NCBI GenBank assembly: GCA_964449325.1
Contig: CAYUYJ010000007.1
Coordinates: 1-64,000 of the forward strand
Source of the DNA: RGIG3002 sp964449325
Lineage (GTDB): Bacteria > Bacillota > Clostridia > Lachnospirales > Lachnospiraceae
DNA length: 64,000 nucleotides
Direction of reading: 5' to 3'
A model generated the notes under the pieces. The model made no database searches. It saw nothing but the letters and a program-made list of their open reading frames with translations, and was not told where the DNA came from. Position numbers and translations under genes: made by a program. The first letter of the stretch is position 1; each line of letters starts with the position of its first letter. This document shows, in pieces, positions 33,564 to 42,395 of this stretch.

Positions 33564-34625
33564 TTATCTTGTCTGCAAAAAGACATTTTCTCTTTTTGCC
33601 GCTTCATCTCCCGGATATGTTTTCAGATAATTTTCCATCAGGACTGCTGCCTTTTTATATTCTCCTATATACTCATAAGCCACAATTTCATTGAACTGCA
33701 AGGTCTGCAATAAAGAATTATCCTCTACATTCATGCCTGTCTGAAAAGCTGTCAGTGCTTCTTCGTAATTGCCCATCTTCATTCTGCATGTACCAAGCTG
33801 ATTATACATCCGTTCACTGTCCGCATGTTGCTCCAAATAGGCACTGTATACGCTAGCGGCGTAATTATAATCCCCGAGCGCTTCGTAGGTTTTCCCGAGA
33901 TAAAAAATAGTCTCTTCGTCTCCCTTTTCCCGTGCCCGTTCCAGATAGGTACTTGCCGCCCCATAATCTTCCAGATAATAACTGATTCTGCCCCTCTCGG
34001 AATCGGTCATGGACTTTTCATCTGCCTCTACCGCTACCTGCAGATACTCCTGTCCAACCTGTTTATAGCCGTTCTGTTCCAATACCTCATAAATGGAAAT
34101 CAGTTGTCCGTAATCCTTTTTATCCAGCGCGATGGTCTTATCAAAATCCTGAATTGCCGTGTCATAACTTCCCTGCTCAAGCCGTATGGTTCCCCGCAGG
34201 AAATAAGCGGTTTTCTCCGTATCCTTCAATGCCAGAATGGCATCATACACACCGATAGCTTTCATGGGCTCTCCGTTTTTGTAATAAGCGGTAGCCAGAT
34301 AATAATTAATGTCATAATCCAGATTATCAATTAAAATCGGACTGCTTGCCAATGCTTTTTCAAAGGACTGTGCAGCCTGTTCATATTCTGTAAGTCCCAT
34401 GTAGGCAAGCCCCTGTCCTCTGTACAAAAGGCGGCTGTCCTCGCCCTTTGCCAGTGCATTTTCAAAATAAGCAAGTGCCTGTTCATATTCCATACCGGCA
34501 ACTGCTTCCATACCTGCCTTGATATTTTCCCGGCCGCTCTTTCCGCAGCCGGTCAGGCACAAAACCATTCCGGCAGCGATAAGGCAGACTTTATATTTGT
34601 TCTTACATCTCTTGTTGTTTTTCAT
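33564..34625 (-). CDS. TPR-repeat lipoprotein
   Basis: 353 residues from the ATG at 34623-34625 (GGGGAG site). Signal peptide with lipobox CLTGC (Cys at about 27), then tandem tetratricopeptide repeats to the end (for example EYEQALAYFENALAKGE, EYEQAAQSFEKALASS, NYEEALTAFQTGMNVED). Anchored outside the membrane, it is likely a scaffold for protein-protein contacts. No enzymatic domain. It stands between nrdD and the HelD-like gene, with no clear functional link. Confidence 0.85.
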   Translation of the reverse strand: MKNNKRCKNKYKVCLIAAGMVLCLTGCGKSGRENIKAGMEAVAGMEYEQALAYFENALAKGEDSRLLYRGQGLAYMGLTEYEQAAQSFEKALASSPILIDNLDYDINYYLATAYYKNGEPMKAIGVYDAILALKDTEKTAYFLRGTIRLEQGSYDTAIQDFDKTIALDKKDYGQLISIYEVLEQNGYKQVGQEYLQVAVEADEKSMTDSERGRISYYLEDYGAASTYLERAREKGDEETIFYLGKTYEALGDYNYAASVYSAYLEQHADSERMYNQLGTCRMKMGNYEEALTAFQTGMNVEDNSLLQTLQFNEIVAYEYIGEYKKAAVLMENYLKTYPGDEAAKRENVFLQTR

Positions 34626-34713
34626 CCTGCTCCCCTTATCGAATCTGTGTTTCCAATGCAATCAGTATAACAAACTTACAGACTCTTTTCAACCTCACCC
34701 CCGCACCTGTTTC

Positions 34714-36753
34714 TTAGTTTAAAATGTGTAATTCATGTAAGGCTCTCGTTACTGCCACATATCTTAACTTTGCTTCCTTGGGACTTTCCTTTGCAAGCTC
34801 CATATCCGGTTTCCACAAAAGTACGGCATCAAATTCCAAACCTTTCGTAAGTTCTACCGGTAATACCATGGTTCCTGTCTGGAAGCCGCTTTCCTCTCCG
34901 TCTATCACTGCGGTGTAAGCCTCCAGTTCCTTTTTCACCTTTGCGCTTTCGGTTCCTCCAAAGGTCACAATCGCAACAGAAGAAAAACCTCTTTTCCTAA
35001 CCTCTTCTATGATGCGTGCTGCTTCCTTTGCCCGTTCCCTGTCACTTCCGGTTTCCGCGATATCCACCGGAATACCGTGCCGGATAACCGGGTCAATCTT
35101 ATATGCACCATTGGAAGCAAGCTCCAAAACCTTCCCTGCATATTCTGAAATTTCTATCGTATTCCGGTAACTCTTTAAGAGCAGCCGGAAGCTGTCCTTC
35201 TCGCCGGTTACCATACATGCTTTCAAATCTTCCCAGTCATTCATGCCACTTTCGTAATGAATATTCTGGGAAACATCACCCATAATCGTAAAGAAGCATT
35301 TCGGCAGTACCGTACGAAGCACATAGTAAGGTGCCACACCAAAATCCTGTGCCTCATCAATAAAAATCTGTCCGAATTCTTCGTCCTCTTTCTTTTGCAA
35401 AAGCCTATACCGTATCAGCACAAGTGCCGCAAGGTCATATATATCAAACCGCTCCTTCATTACCTGTCCGATGGTTTCTTTTAATTCCGTTCTTGTTCTT
35501 CGTCCGTAATCCTGTAAAAACTCAAGATAAATCTGTACCGGAGAACGGGTAATCTTTTTCGACTGATAATATTTCTTATACTCCGCGGACTTTTCCTTGA
35601 ATTTCTTTTTAAATTCATCCTTGTCCGAATCGTCAATCAGAAACTTAAGACGGTTTGTCAGCCGTTCATCCAACAATACCAGCATACGGTTTACGGAATA
35701 ATCCGGGAAAGAATGAAGCATTTCCTGTATACCGCTGTCGGACATTACCTTTCCCAATTCTTCATCCATCAGATTTTCACAGGGAATAAGTGTTTCCCTT
35801 ATTCTCTCCAAATACCGTTCCAGACCCTTTACAAAGGACATCTTACTTTTGATTTCTGCATCCCCGTTTTCTTCTGTTTTTTTATATTTTGCTTTGTATT
35901 CCCGCTCCAACAGATGAATCAGCATCTCATCCATCCGCTTCTGCTTTATGTCAAACACATCTAGCTCCGGCAGTCCGCTTGTAATATAATTTAAGAGCAT
36001 ATCGTTACTGCCGATAATACAAAATTCGTTGGAGGTAAACCGTTCCTTATAATTATAAAGGATATAAGAAATCCGGTGCATGGCAACGGTAGTTTTTCCG
36101 CTTCCCGCAACTCCCTGCACAATAATGTTGGAAAATGGATTGGCACGGATAATTTCATTCTGTTCTTTTTGAATAGTGGCGATAATGTCCCCCAGCACTG
36201 CATCCTTGTTTTTGGATAAATACTGTACGAGCAGTTCATCATTGGAAGCCACATCACTGTCATAAAATCCCTTCAGTACTCCTTTTTCCACGTCATAATT
36301 TCGCTTCAGTTTCAGGTCAATCTGCTGCTTCTTACCGTCCGGTGTTTCATAGCTTCCTTCTCCCATTTCATTTTCATAGTAAACCGTCGATATGGGTGCC
36401 CGCCAGTCGGCAATGACGATTTCCGTCTTATTCCGAAAGACACCGTTTTTGCCGATGTAGACTTTTTCATCTTTTTCCAACGCCAGATCCTTATAGTCAA
36501 TTCTTCCGAAATAGGGCTTCTCCAGCGCCGCTTTGTTTTTCCGAAGCTGGTTTTTCGCGTGCTCCTCTAAACTTGCACTGGTCATCAACTGGTTATACAA
36601 CTCGTTATCCCCGGCCTGCACCGCTTCATACAACTCCTGCACTTCCTTATGCCGCTCTTCTGTTTCCTTTTCATAGGCAGCAATATTACCTGCAATCAAC
36701 TGTCTGCACTCATCAAAATGCTCTTTTTCCAGTTTCCATTCTATGTCTTCCAC
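34714..36753 (-). CDS. helD: HelD-like superfamily 1 helicase/translocase
   Basis: 679 residues. N-terminal coiled-coil arm (about 1-70), then YFGRIDYK and VIADWRAPISTVYYENEMG, characteristic of HelD/UvrD-like proteins. Walker A VQGVAGSGKTTVAMHR near residue 218, Walker B IFIDEAQDFG, motif VI VAVTRALHELHIL at the C-terminus. Bacterial HelD binds RNA polymerase and recycles stalled complexes with ATP hydrolysis; this assignment follows the family. It is monocistronic in appearance. Confidence 0.88.
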   Translation of the reverse strand: MEDIEWKLEKEHFDECRQLIAGNIAAYEKETEERHKEVQELYEAVQAGDNELYNQLMTSASLEEHAKNQLRKNKAALEKPYFGRIDYKDLALEKDEKVYIGKNGVFRNKTEIVIADWRAPISTVYYENEMGEGSYETPDGKKQQIDLKLKRNYDVEKGVLKGFYDSDVASNDELLVQYLSKNKDAVLGDIIATIQKEQNEIIRANPFSNIIVQGVAGSGKTTVAMHRISYILYNYKERFTSNEFCIIGSNDMLLNYITSGLPELDVFDIKQKRMDEMLIHLLEREYKAKYKKTEENGDAEIKSKMSFVKGLERYLERIRETLIPCENLMDEELGKVMSDSGIQEMLHSFPDYSVNRMLVLLDERLTNRLKFLIDDSDKDEFKKKFKEKSAEYKKYYQSKKITRSPVQIYLEFLQDYGRRTRTELKETIGQVMKERFDIYDLAALVLIRYRLLQKKEDEEFGQIFIDEAQDFGVAPYYVLRTVLPKCFFTIMGDVSQNIHYESGMNDWEDLKACMVTGEKDSFRLLLKSYRNTIEISEYAGKVLELASNGAYKIDPVIRHGIPVDIAETGSDRERAKEAARIIEEVRKRGFSSVAIVTFGGTESAKVKKELEAYTAVIDGEESGFQTGTMVLPVELTKGLEFDAVLLWKPDMELAKESPKEAKLRYVAVTRALHELHILN

Positions 36754-36860
36754 AATGTTTCCTCCCTTTCCTGTTCTCTACTCTCCATCATTATAGTAAA
36801 AAAATAAAATAATACTAGACTTTTCTTTTCAACTATGATAGCATGGATACTGAAGTTTGG

Positions 36861-36912
36861 AAAAAAACAGCTATTACAAAAAGATTAACAGTAGTCTCTT
36901 TGTAATAGCTGT
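36861..36912 (-). terminator. Terminator of the pst-phoU-kinase operon
   Basis: ACAGCTATTACAAA (36867-36880) and TTTGTAATAGCTGT (36899-36912) form a perfect 14-bp stem. On the minus strand it begins 3 nt after the kinase stop and is followed by seven T. Confidence 0.85.
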
Positions 36913-36914
36913 TT

Positions 36915-37853
36915 TTACATTGTTTGAATCACAGGAAGCCATACTACAAAACGGCTTCCCTTTCCCAATTTGCTTTCTACTTCAATGGTCCCTCCATTGT
37001 ATTTCACAATATGCTTTACAATAGACAGCCCCAATCCGGTTCCGCCTGTTTTTTTGCTTCTTCCTTTATCTACCCGGTAGAATCTTTCAAAAATATGCTT
37101 TTGATCCTCTTCTCCGATTCCGATACCATTATCCTTTACAACCAGCATCATTTTTTCATTCTGTTTCAAAGCATAAACCCAGACTTCTCCACCGGAACGA
37201 TTATACTTGATGCCATTTGTAATCAGATTTTTCAACAACGTCGTCATCTGCTTTACATCCGCATAGATGGTCATAGGCTCACATTCCTTATGGAGCATAA
37301 TCCGGTACTGCTCTGCCATAGGTCGCAAGCTGTCCATGATTTCTTCCAACAGCAGACATACCCGTATTGTTGTTCTTTTCGGCTGAACTTCTTTGGATTC
37401 CAGACGGGAAATTTCCAGACTGTCCTCAATCAGCTCACACATGCTGTTTGCCTCCGAAAGAATCCGCCTGTAAAATTCTTCACGCTCCTCTTCGGTTGTC
37501 ACAAATCCCTGCGCCAGAAGTTCCGAATAGCCTTTAATGGAAGTAATAGGTGTTTTTAATTCATGGGAAACATTGACAAAAAATTCCTGTCGGATTTCTT
37601 TTTCCTGCAACATTGCTTTTCTTGCTTTTTCCAACTCCTGTTCTGCCTGTATCCTAAACAACTGTTCTTCTCTTTTTTCCCGCTTTCTCATGAAAATTAT
37701 GACTGCACCGACAATCACCATGCACAGTACAATCAGGCTTATTTCGTACAAAATTCGTAACCAACCTTTCTCACCGTATGAATATTCTGCTTTCCGTGTT
37801 ATTACAAAAGTCTCACATCCGCTATGGTGCCGGTCTCCTGGAAAATTTCCCAT
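36915..37853 (-). CDS. phoR: PhoR-like sensor histidine kinase without sensor domain
   Basis: Up to 312 residues. One membrane helix (about 36-54), a coiled coil (about 58-90), then HisKA with H-box FFVNVSHELKTPITSIKGYS and HATPase_c with N-box LLKNLITNGIKYN, G1 VVKDNGIGIG and G2 GGTGLGLSIVKHIV. No extracellular loop, PAS or HAMP is recognisable. The listed ATG overlaps phoU by 52 bp; a TTG at 37749-37751 just before the membrane helix is an alternative. It follows pstSCAB-phoU, so it probably responds to phosphate through Pst/PhoU. No response-regulator gene is in the window. Confidence 0.82.
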   Translation of the reverse strand: MGNFPGDRHHSGCETFVITRKAEYSYGEKGWLRILYEISLIVLCMVIVGAVIIFMRKREKREEQLFRIQAEQELEKARKAMLQEKEIRQEFFVNVSHELKTPITSIKGYSELLAQGFVTTEEEREEFYRRILSEANSMCELIEDSLEISRLESKEVQPKRTTIRVCLLLEEIMDSLRPMAEQYRIMLHKECEPMTIYADVKQMTTLLKNLITNGIKYNRSGGEVWVYALKQNEKMMLVVKDNGIGIGEEDQKHIFERFYRVDKGRSKKTGGTGLGLSIVKHIVKYNGGTIEVESKLGKGSRFVVWLPVIQTM

Positions 37854-38464
37854 TCTCCGATATTTACTGCATGATCCCCGATTTTTTCCAGATATTTTGC
37901 AATCATAAGCACGTCAATACATTCATCCGCATTGGCAGTTTCTTTTTTCAGATGTTCCACCAAGTCTTCCTTTACTCTGTTAAACAAATCGTCTACCACA
38001 TCATCTCCGTCAATAACCTTCTTTGCCGCACTTACATCACGATTCACAAAAGCATCTACAGCCGCATGCTCTAATTTTTTCGTTTCCTCAATCATCGCCT
38101 TAATATGACCGGAATAATTGCACAAGTCCTTCATTTCCAGACGAAGGAAAAGTTCTGCCATATCAGAACAGTGATCTCCGATTCTTTCAATGTCCGTCAC
38201 TACCTTTAAGGAAGCAGTAACAAGACGTAAATCTCTTGCTACCGGCTGCTGTTTTGTAATCAGGGAAAGACAGGTGGATTCAATACCTCTCTGCATATCA
38301 TTAATGACACGGTCGTTTTTTAAAATTGCTAAAATATCATCCTCATTTTTATCTGCCAGTGCATCAAAGAGGCCATCATAATTTTTTTCAACAGCAAGTC
38401 CCATTTCCTCTACATCTTTATGTAACTGTGCAAGCTGCTTTTCAAATAAAACTCTCGGTGACAT
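37802..38464 (-). CDS. phoU: Phosphate signalling protein PhoU
   Basis: 220 residues from the ATG at 38462-38464 (GAGGAG 5 nt upstream). Two PhoU helical bundles with the metal-binding motifs ERIGDHCSDMAELF and EKIGDHAVNIGEWEIF. PhoU damps the phosphate-starvation signal by coupling the Pst transporter to the sensor kinase. It lies 17 bp after pstB and overlaps the kinase ORF. Confidence 0.96.
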   Translation of the reverse strand: MSPRVLFEKQLAQLHKDVEEMGLAVEKNYDGLFDALADKNEDDILAILKNDRVINDMQRGIESTCLSLITKQQPVARDLRLVTASLKVVTDIERIGDHCSDMAELFLRLEMKDLCNYSGHIKAMIEETKKLEHAAVDAFVNRDVSAAKKVIDGDDVVDDLFNRVKEDLVEHLKKETANADECIDVLMIAKYLEKIGDHAVNIGEWEIFQETGTIADVRLL

Positions 38465-38481
38465 ATTTTCTCCTCCTCTAA

Positions 38482-39240
38482 TCAACCAAATCGTCCTGTA
38501 ATATAATCTTCTGTCCTTTTATCCTTGGGGGAACCGAAAATATTGTCCGTACTATCAAATTCCACCAATTCACCCAACAGGAAAAATGCCGTATAGTCTG
38601 AAACTCTGGCGGCCTGCTGCATATTATGCGTAACGGAAACGACCGTATATTTCTTCTTTAGTTCTTCCATCAGTTCTTCGATTTTTAAGGTCGAAATGGG
38701 ATCCAGTGCAGAAGTCGGTTCATCCATCAAAAGTACCTCCGGCTCAACCGCAAGTGCTCTTGCAATACAAAGACGTTGCTGCTGCCCTCCGGAAAGTCCC
38801 AGCGCGGATTTTTTCAGCCGGTCCTTTACTTCCTCCCAGATCGCAGCTCCACGCAGACTGTTCTCCACAATTTCATCCAGCTTTGCTTTGTTTTTCAACC
38901 CGTGAATACGCGGTCCGTAAGCCACATTATCATAAATACTCATGGGAAAGGGATTGGGCTGTTGGAACACCATACCGATTTTTTTGCGAAGCAGGGTGGT
39001 ATCTACCTTCGGGTCATAAATATCCTCGCCGTCCAACAATACCGTTCCTTCAATTCTTACATTATCTACCAGATCATTCATACGGTTCAGGCTTTTTAAA
39101 AAAGTGGATTTTCCGCATCCGGATGGTCCGATAAATGCCGTTACCGCATTCGGTTTTATATTCATGGTAATGTCCTTTAATGCATGATTTTGTCCATAAA
39201 ATAAGTTCAATTTCGTAGTAATGATTTTTGAATTTTCCAT
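38482..39240 (-). CDS. pstB: Phosphate ABC transporter ATPase PstB
   Basis: 252 residues. Walker A GPSGCGKSTFLKSLNRMNDL, Q-loop MVFQQPNPFPMSIYDNVAYG (a PstB hallmark), signature LSGGQQQRLCIARALA, Walker B VLLMDEPTSALDP, H-loop SVTHNMQQAARVSDY. It energises phosphate import. It follows pstA by 22 bp. Confidence 0.97.
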   Translation of the reverse strand: MENSKIITTKLNLFYGQNHALKDITMNIKPNAVTAFIGPSGCGKSTFLKSLNRMNDLVDNVRIEGTVLLDGEDIYDPKVDTTLLRKKIGMVFQQPNPFPMSIYDNVAYGPRIHGLKNKAKLDEIVENSLRGAAIWEEVKDRLKKSALGLSGGQQQRLCIARALAVEPEVLLMDEPTSALDPISTLKIEELMEELKKKYTVVSVTHNMQQAARVSDYTAFFLLGELVEFDSTDNIFGSPKDKRTEDYITGRFG

Positions 39241-39262
39241 AGATTTCCTCTCTTCCGCCGAC

Positions 39263-40132
39263 CTATTCTTTTGCCGTTACATCAAATTTTTTCGCCAAAA
39301 TTTTTGTCAGGAAGTTAATTCCTAACACAATTACCAAAAGTACAACAGCAATGCCGAATGCCACGTCATATTCTGCCTTTGACATACTTAAGTATAACTG
39401 AATCGTCAAAGTTCCGCCGGACTCAAACAACTTATCCACAAAGCCCATTCCGCCTTTGGGAAGTTTAAAGTCACTTCCGGCTGTAAATAACAGGGCTGCC
39501 GATTCTCCCACAATCCTTCCGATTGCAAGAATAATACCGGTAATAATTCCGGGCATTGCAGAAGGAAGTAAAATCGTTCTTATCATATACCATTTGGTCG
39601 CTCCCATGCCGAGGGCACCGCTCCGATAGCTGTCCGGTACTGTCCTAAGCGCCTCCTGCGTGTTTCTTGTAATCAATGGTAAAATCATCAGTGTAAGAGT
39701 AAATGCACCGGTTAAAATGCTGTAACCGAGGCCAAAAGTATTTCCGAAAAACACCATACCAAACAGGCCAAAAATAATGGAAGGGATACCGGATAGAATC
39801 TCTGTTGTAAATTCAATCGTTCTTACCAGTTTTCCGGGTTTTGCATATTCATTTAAATAAATCGCTGCACCTACACCGATTGGTGTTGCAATCAACAACG
39901 TAATCACAATGATATAGAGTGTATTAACAATATTTCCCGCAATACCTACCGTTTTTTTCAAGCTGCTCGTTACCGTAGTCAGAAACTCCCAGTTCACACT
40001 GCCAATACCTTTATAAAACACATAACAGATAATTCCTACGAGAAGTCCAACCGAAATCGCGGCGGAAAAATAAATCAGCCCGTACAGCACAGTATCGGAA
40101 ACTCTTTTTCTTTTAGCAGTCAGACTATTCAT
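39263..40132 (-). CDS. pstA: Phosphate ABC transporter permease PstA
   Basis: 289 residues, six membrane helices. Conserved stretch VRTIEFTTEILSGIPSIIFG and the EAA-like loop EALRTVPDSYRSGALGMGAT. Overlaps the end of pstC by 8 bp, so translational coupling is likely. Confidence 0.96.
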   Translation of the reverse strand: MNSLTAKRKRVSDTVLYGLIYFSAAISVGLLVGIICYVFYKGIGSVNWEFLTTVTSSLKKTVGIAGNIVNTLYIIVITLLIATPIGVGAAIYLNEYAKPGKLVRTIEFTTEILSGIPSIIFGLFGMVFFGNTFGLGYSILTGAFTLTLMILPLITRNTQEALRTVPDSYRSGALGMGATKWYMIRTILLPSAMPGIITGIILAIGRIVGESAALLFTAGSDFKLPKGGMGFVDKLFESGGTLTIQLYLSMSKAEYDVAFGIAVVLLVIVLGINFLTKILAKKFDVTAKE

Positions 40133-41066
40133 TTGCTTCCACCTCCGATGATTTTAAGATTTTGGTTAAGGTTACGTTAATAACCATAATGAAAGCAAAC
40201 AGCACCAGACCAATGGTAAACAATACCTGCCTGTGGGTTCCTGCCGAATAACCCATCTCCGCCACAATCGCGGTTGTTAAGAAACGGACGGAGTTAAACG
40301 GTAACGGAAGATTCACGGCGCTTCCCGACACAAGGGTAATTGCCATGGCTTCTCCGATTGCCCTGCCCACACCAAGTACAATTGCCGAAATAATACCTGA
40401 TTTCGCTGCCGGAACCATCACCTTAAAAATCGTCTGAATATGGGATGCTCCAAGCGCAAGGGAAGCGGACTTTAAATGTCCCGGAACTGCTCTCAGTGCT
40501 GCTTCACTAATGTTAATAACCGTGGGAAGAATCATGATTGCCAGCACTAATACTGCGGAAATCAGATTTTTTCCTCCGGTATACTGATGCGTTGTGCTTC
40601 CTGCAAAAATCATTTTTTCTAATATATAAATAAGCGGATTCAAAAGCAAGACACCTAAAAGTCCGTAAATCACAGAAGGAATTCCTGCCAACAGTTCTAC
40701 TGCCGGTTTTACAATTGCCGCCAGTCTTTTCGGTGCTACCTCCGCAAGAAATATCGCTGTTAAAAGTCCGATTGGTACTCCAATCAAAATTGCCAGTGCC
40801 GTACCTACAATGGATGTCAAAATAACATTTAATATACCAAAGCTGGGGGTCTTTGCACTGGGCTTCCATTCATTTCCGAATAAAATTTCCAAAGGGCCCA
40901 CCTTAAAAAGTGCCGGTGTACCGTTAATAATCATGTATATCGTAATAGACGCAACTGCCATGACCGCCATAAATGCACATACCGTAAAAATAATCTGTGC
41001 AACCACTTCTACAACCGCTTTATTTTTACTGCTTCCTACAATTGAAAAATTTTTCTGAGCTTTCAA
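40125..41066 (-). CDS. pstC: Phosphate ABC transporter permease PstC
   Basis: 313 residues, six membrane helices. VKPAVELLAGIPSVIYGLLG and the EAA-like loop EAALRAVPGHLKSASLALGA identify PstC. The ATG has AAGGAGAG upstream. It is separated from pstS by an 81-bp spacer containing a stem-loop. Confidence 0.96.
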   Translation of the reverse strand: MKAQKNFSIVGSSKNKAVVEVVAQIIFTVCAFMAVMAVASITIYMIINGTPALFKVGPLEILFGNEWKPSAKTPSFGILNVILTSIVGTALAILIGVPIGLLTAIFLAEVAPKRLAAIVKPAVELLAGIPSVIYGLLGVLLLNPLIYILEKMIFAGSTTHQYTGGKNLISAVLVLAIMILPTVINISEAALRAVPGHLKSASLALGASHIQTIFKVMVPAAKSGIISAIVLGVGRAIGEAMAITLVSGSAVNLPLPFNSVRFLTTAIVAEMGYSAGTHRQVLFTIGLVLFAFIMVINVTLTKILKSSEVEANE

Positions 41067-41088
41067 ACTGTCTCTCCTTTTTTAAGGC

Positions 41089-41126
41089 AAGAGCTGCCGC
41101 AGAACCAACTTTTCCGGACAGCCCTT
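41089..41126 (-). promoter_or_regulatory. Intercistronic stem-loop between pstS and pstC
   Basis: AAGGGCTGTCCGG and GCGGCAGCTCTT form a long stem with small mismatches in the spacer after pstS. Without a T-tract beyond it, it is more likely an mRNA-stabilising or attenuating element that keeps pstS expression above the permease genes. Confidence 0.5.
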
Positions 41127-41147
41127 AAAAATATATTTTATGTATAT

Positions 41148-42104
41148 TTAGTCTACCGTAATAAGACCTACACCCTTGATTACTTCCTTTCCTTCGTCAG
41201 AATTAAGGTAATCAAACAATGCCTGAACTGCTTCGCTCTGTGCGGAAATCTCTCCGTTTGTAGCCATAACAAAAGGTCTGCTCAAAAAATAGTCCCCTGC
41301 TTTGATGTTTTCAGCAGTTGCCTCTACACCTTCCAAGCTTACTGCAATAACCGTGTCATCTACCACATCTAAGGAAACATAACCGACTGCACCCGGTGTA
41401 GAAGCTACGGTTGCCATAACAGCTCCTGTGGAATCCAGTTCATTTGCGTAAACACATGCATCTTCCACGCCAAGAATTTCTTCAAAAGCTCCTCTGGTAC
41501 CGGAACCTGCTTCACGGCCTACTACAACGATAGGTTCGTCTGCTCCGCCAAGCTCACTCCAGTTTGTTATCTCACCTGTATAAATGCCTGATAACTGATC
41601 TTTTGTAAGGTTTGCTACAGTGTTCGCCGGGTCAACCACTACAGCGATTCCGTCGATAGCTACGATATTTTCTACTGCGCCATTCGTTTTTTCTTCATCC
41701 TTCAATGCTCTGGAAGAATTTCCGATATCTACACTGCCTGCAAGTAAACTTTCAATACCTGCGGAAGAACCTGTGAATTCTGCACTTACGGTTACATTAG
41801 GATATTTTGCCATAAAGCTTTCTGCTACTGCATTTGCCAGTTTTTCCATAGAAGTACTTCCTGCCATGGAAACGCTTCCGCTTAAATCAGCGTTTTCTTC
41901 TCCTTCTGCCGGAGCTTCTGCTTCTGCATTCTGCTCCTCTGCCGTTGTTTCTGCTTTACTTTCGGCAGGTGTCGGTGCTTCTGCCTCCTGTTTCGTATTT
42001 GCTGCATCATTTGTGCTTTCTGTTTCCTTGTTTCCACATGCTGTAAGGCTTACTGCTGCCAAAACTGCTGCACTTAAAATAGCTGCCCATTTTCTTGTTT
42101 TCAT
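41148..42104 (-). CDS. pstS: Phosphate-binding lipoprotein PstS
   Basis: 318 residues. Lipoprotein signal with lipobox SLTACG (Cys at 23), a ~50-residue low-complexity Ala/Glu linker, then the binding fold: VSMAGSTSMEKLANAVAESF, TGSSAGIESLLAGSVDIGNS, and VVGREAGSGTRGAFEEILG with the phosphate-contacting Ser/Arg residues. Captures phosphate outside the membrane for PstCAB. First gene of the operon, behind a Pho box. Confidence 0.96.
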   Translation of the reverse strand: MKTRKWAAILSAAVLAAVSLTACGNKETESTNDAANTKQEAEAPTPAESKAETTAEEQNAEAEAPAEGEENADLSGSVSMAGSTSMEKLANAVAESFMAKYPNVTVSAEFTGSSAGIESLLAGSVDIGNSSRALKDEEKTNGAVENIVAIDGIAVVVDPANTVANLTKDQLSGIYTGEITNWSELGGADEPIVVVGREAGSGTRGAFEEILGVEDACVYANELDSTGAVMATVASTPGAVGYVSLDVVDDTVIAVSLEGVEATAENIKAGDYFLSRPFVMATNGEISAQSEAVQALFDYLNSDEGKEVIKGVGLITVD

Positions 42105-42194
42105 AATAATTCTCCTATCCTATATATTTTTCTGTGTGGTTCCTTACCACTTTTTAGAGTCTAACAGATTTAAAATATCTAAAATATCATGTTC

Positions 42195-42222
42195 AGGTAA
42201 TTTGTATGTAAAATTTATGTAA
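42195..42222 (-). promoter_or_regulatory. Pho box upstream of pstS
   Basis: On the minus strand TTACAT, TTACAT and TTACCT occur with exactly 11-bp periodicity (42217, 42206, 42195 as lower ends). This is the arrangement of PhoP-type direct repeats (TT-A-CA, 11 bp) in Firmicutes. It lies about 90-115 bp upstream of pstS. No phoP/phoB gene is in the window. Confidence 0.8.
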
Positions 42223-42235
42223 TAAGTCTGCCTGT

Positions 42236-42315
42236 AAAAAAGTGCCGCCCGGCGGCGGCACTTCTAAGAGAATGCTTCGCATTCTCCCTAACCGCCACCA
42301 CTTGGCTCGCGCATT
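42236..42315. repeat. Dispersed palindromic intergenic repeat, copy 1
   Basis: About 80 bp nearly identical to 62156-62235. It has two hairpins, AGTGCCGCC/GGCGGCACT and GAGAATGC-TTC-GCATTCTC, then a conserved CCTAACCGCC and ACTTGGCTCGCG tail. It lies between the trkH terminator and the pst promoter. Compared with copy 2 the first stem differs by a C-to-T/G-to-A pair of compensatory changes. Confidence 0.8.
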
Positions 42316-42326
42316 TTCCTATTACA

Positions 42327-42384
42327 TAAAAAAATAAATGCCAACAGCATGGATAAGCTCACTTACCATTTGCTGTTGACATTT
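42327..42384 (-). terminator. Terminator of trkA-trkH
   Basis: On the minus strand AAATGTCAACAGCA and TGCTGTTGGCATTT (14 bp, one G-U) enclose a 21-nt loop and are followed by ATTTTTTT, starting 12 nt after the trkH stop. Confidence 0.85.
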
Positions 42385-42395
42385 ATGCAACAGTT

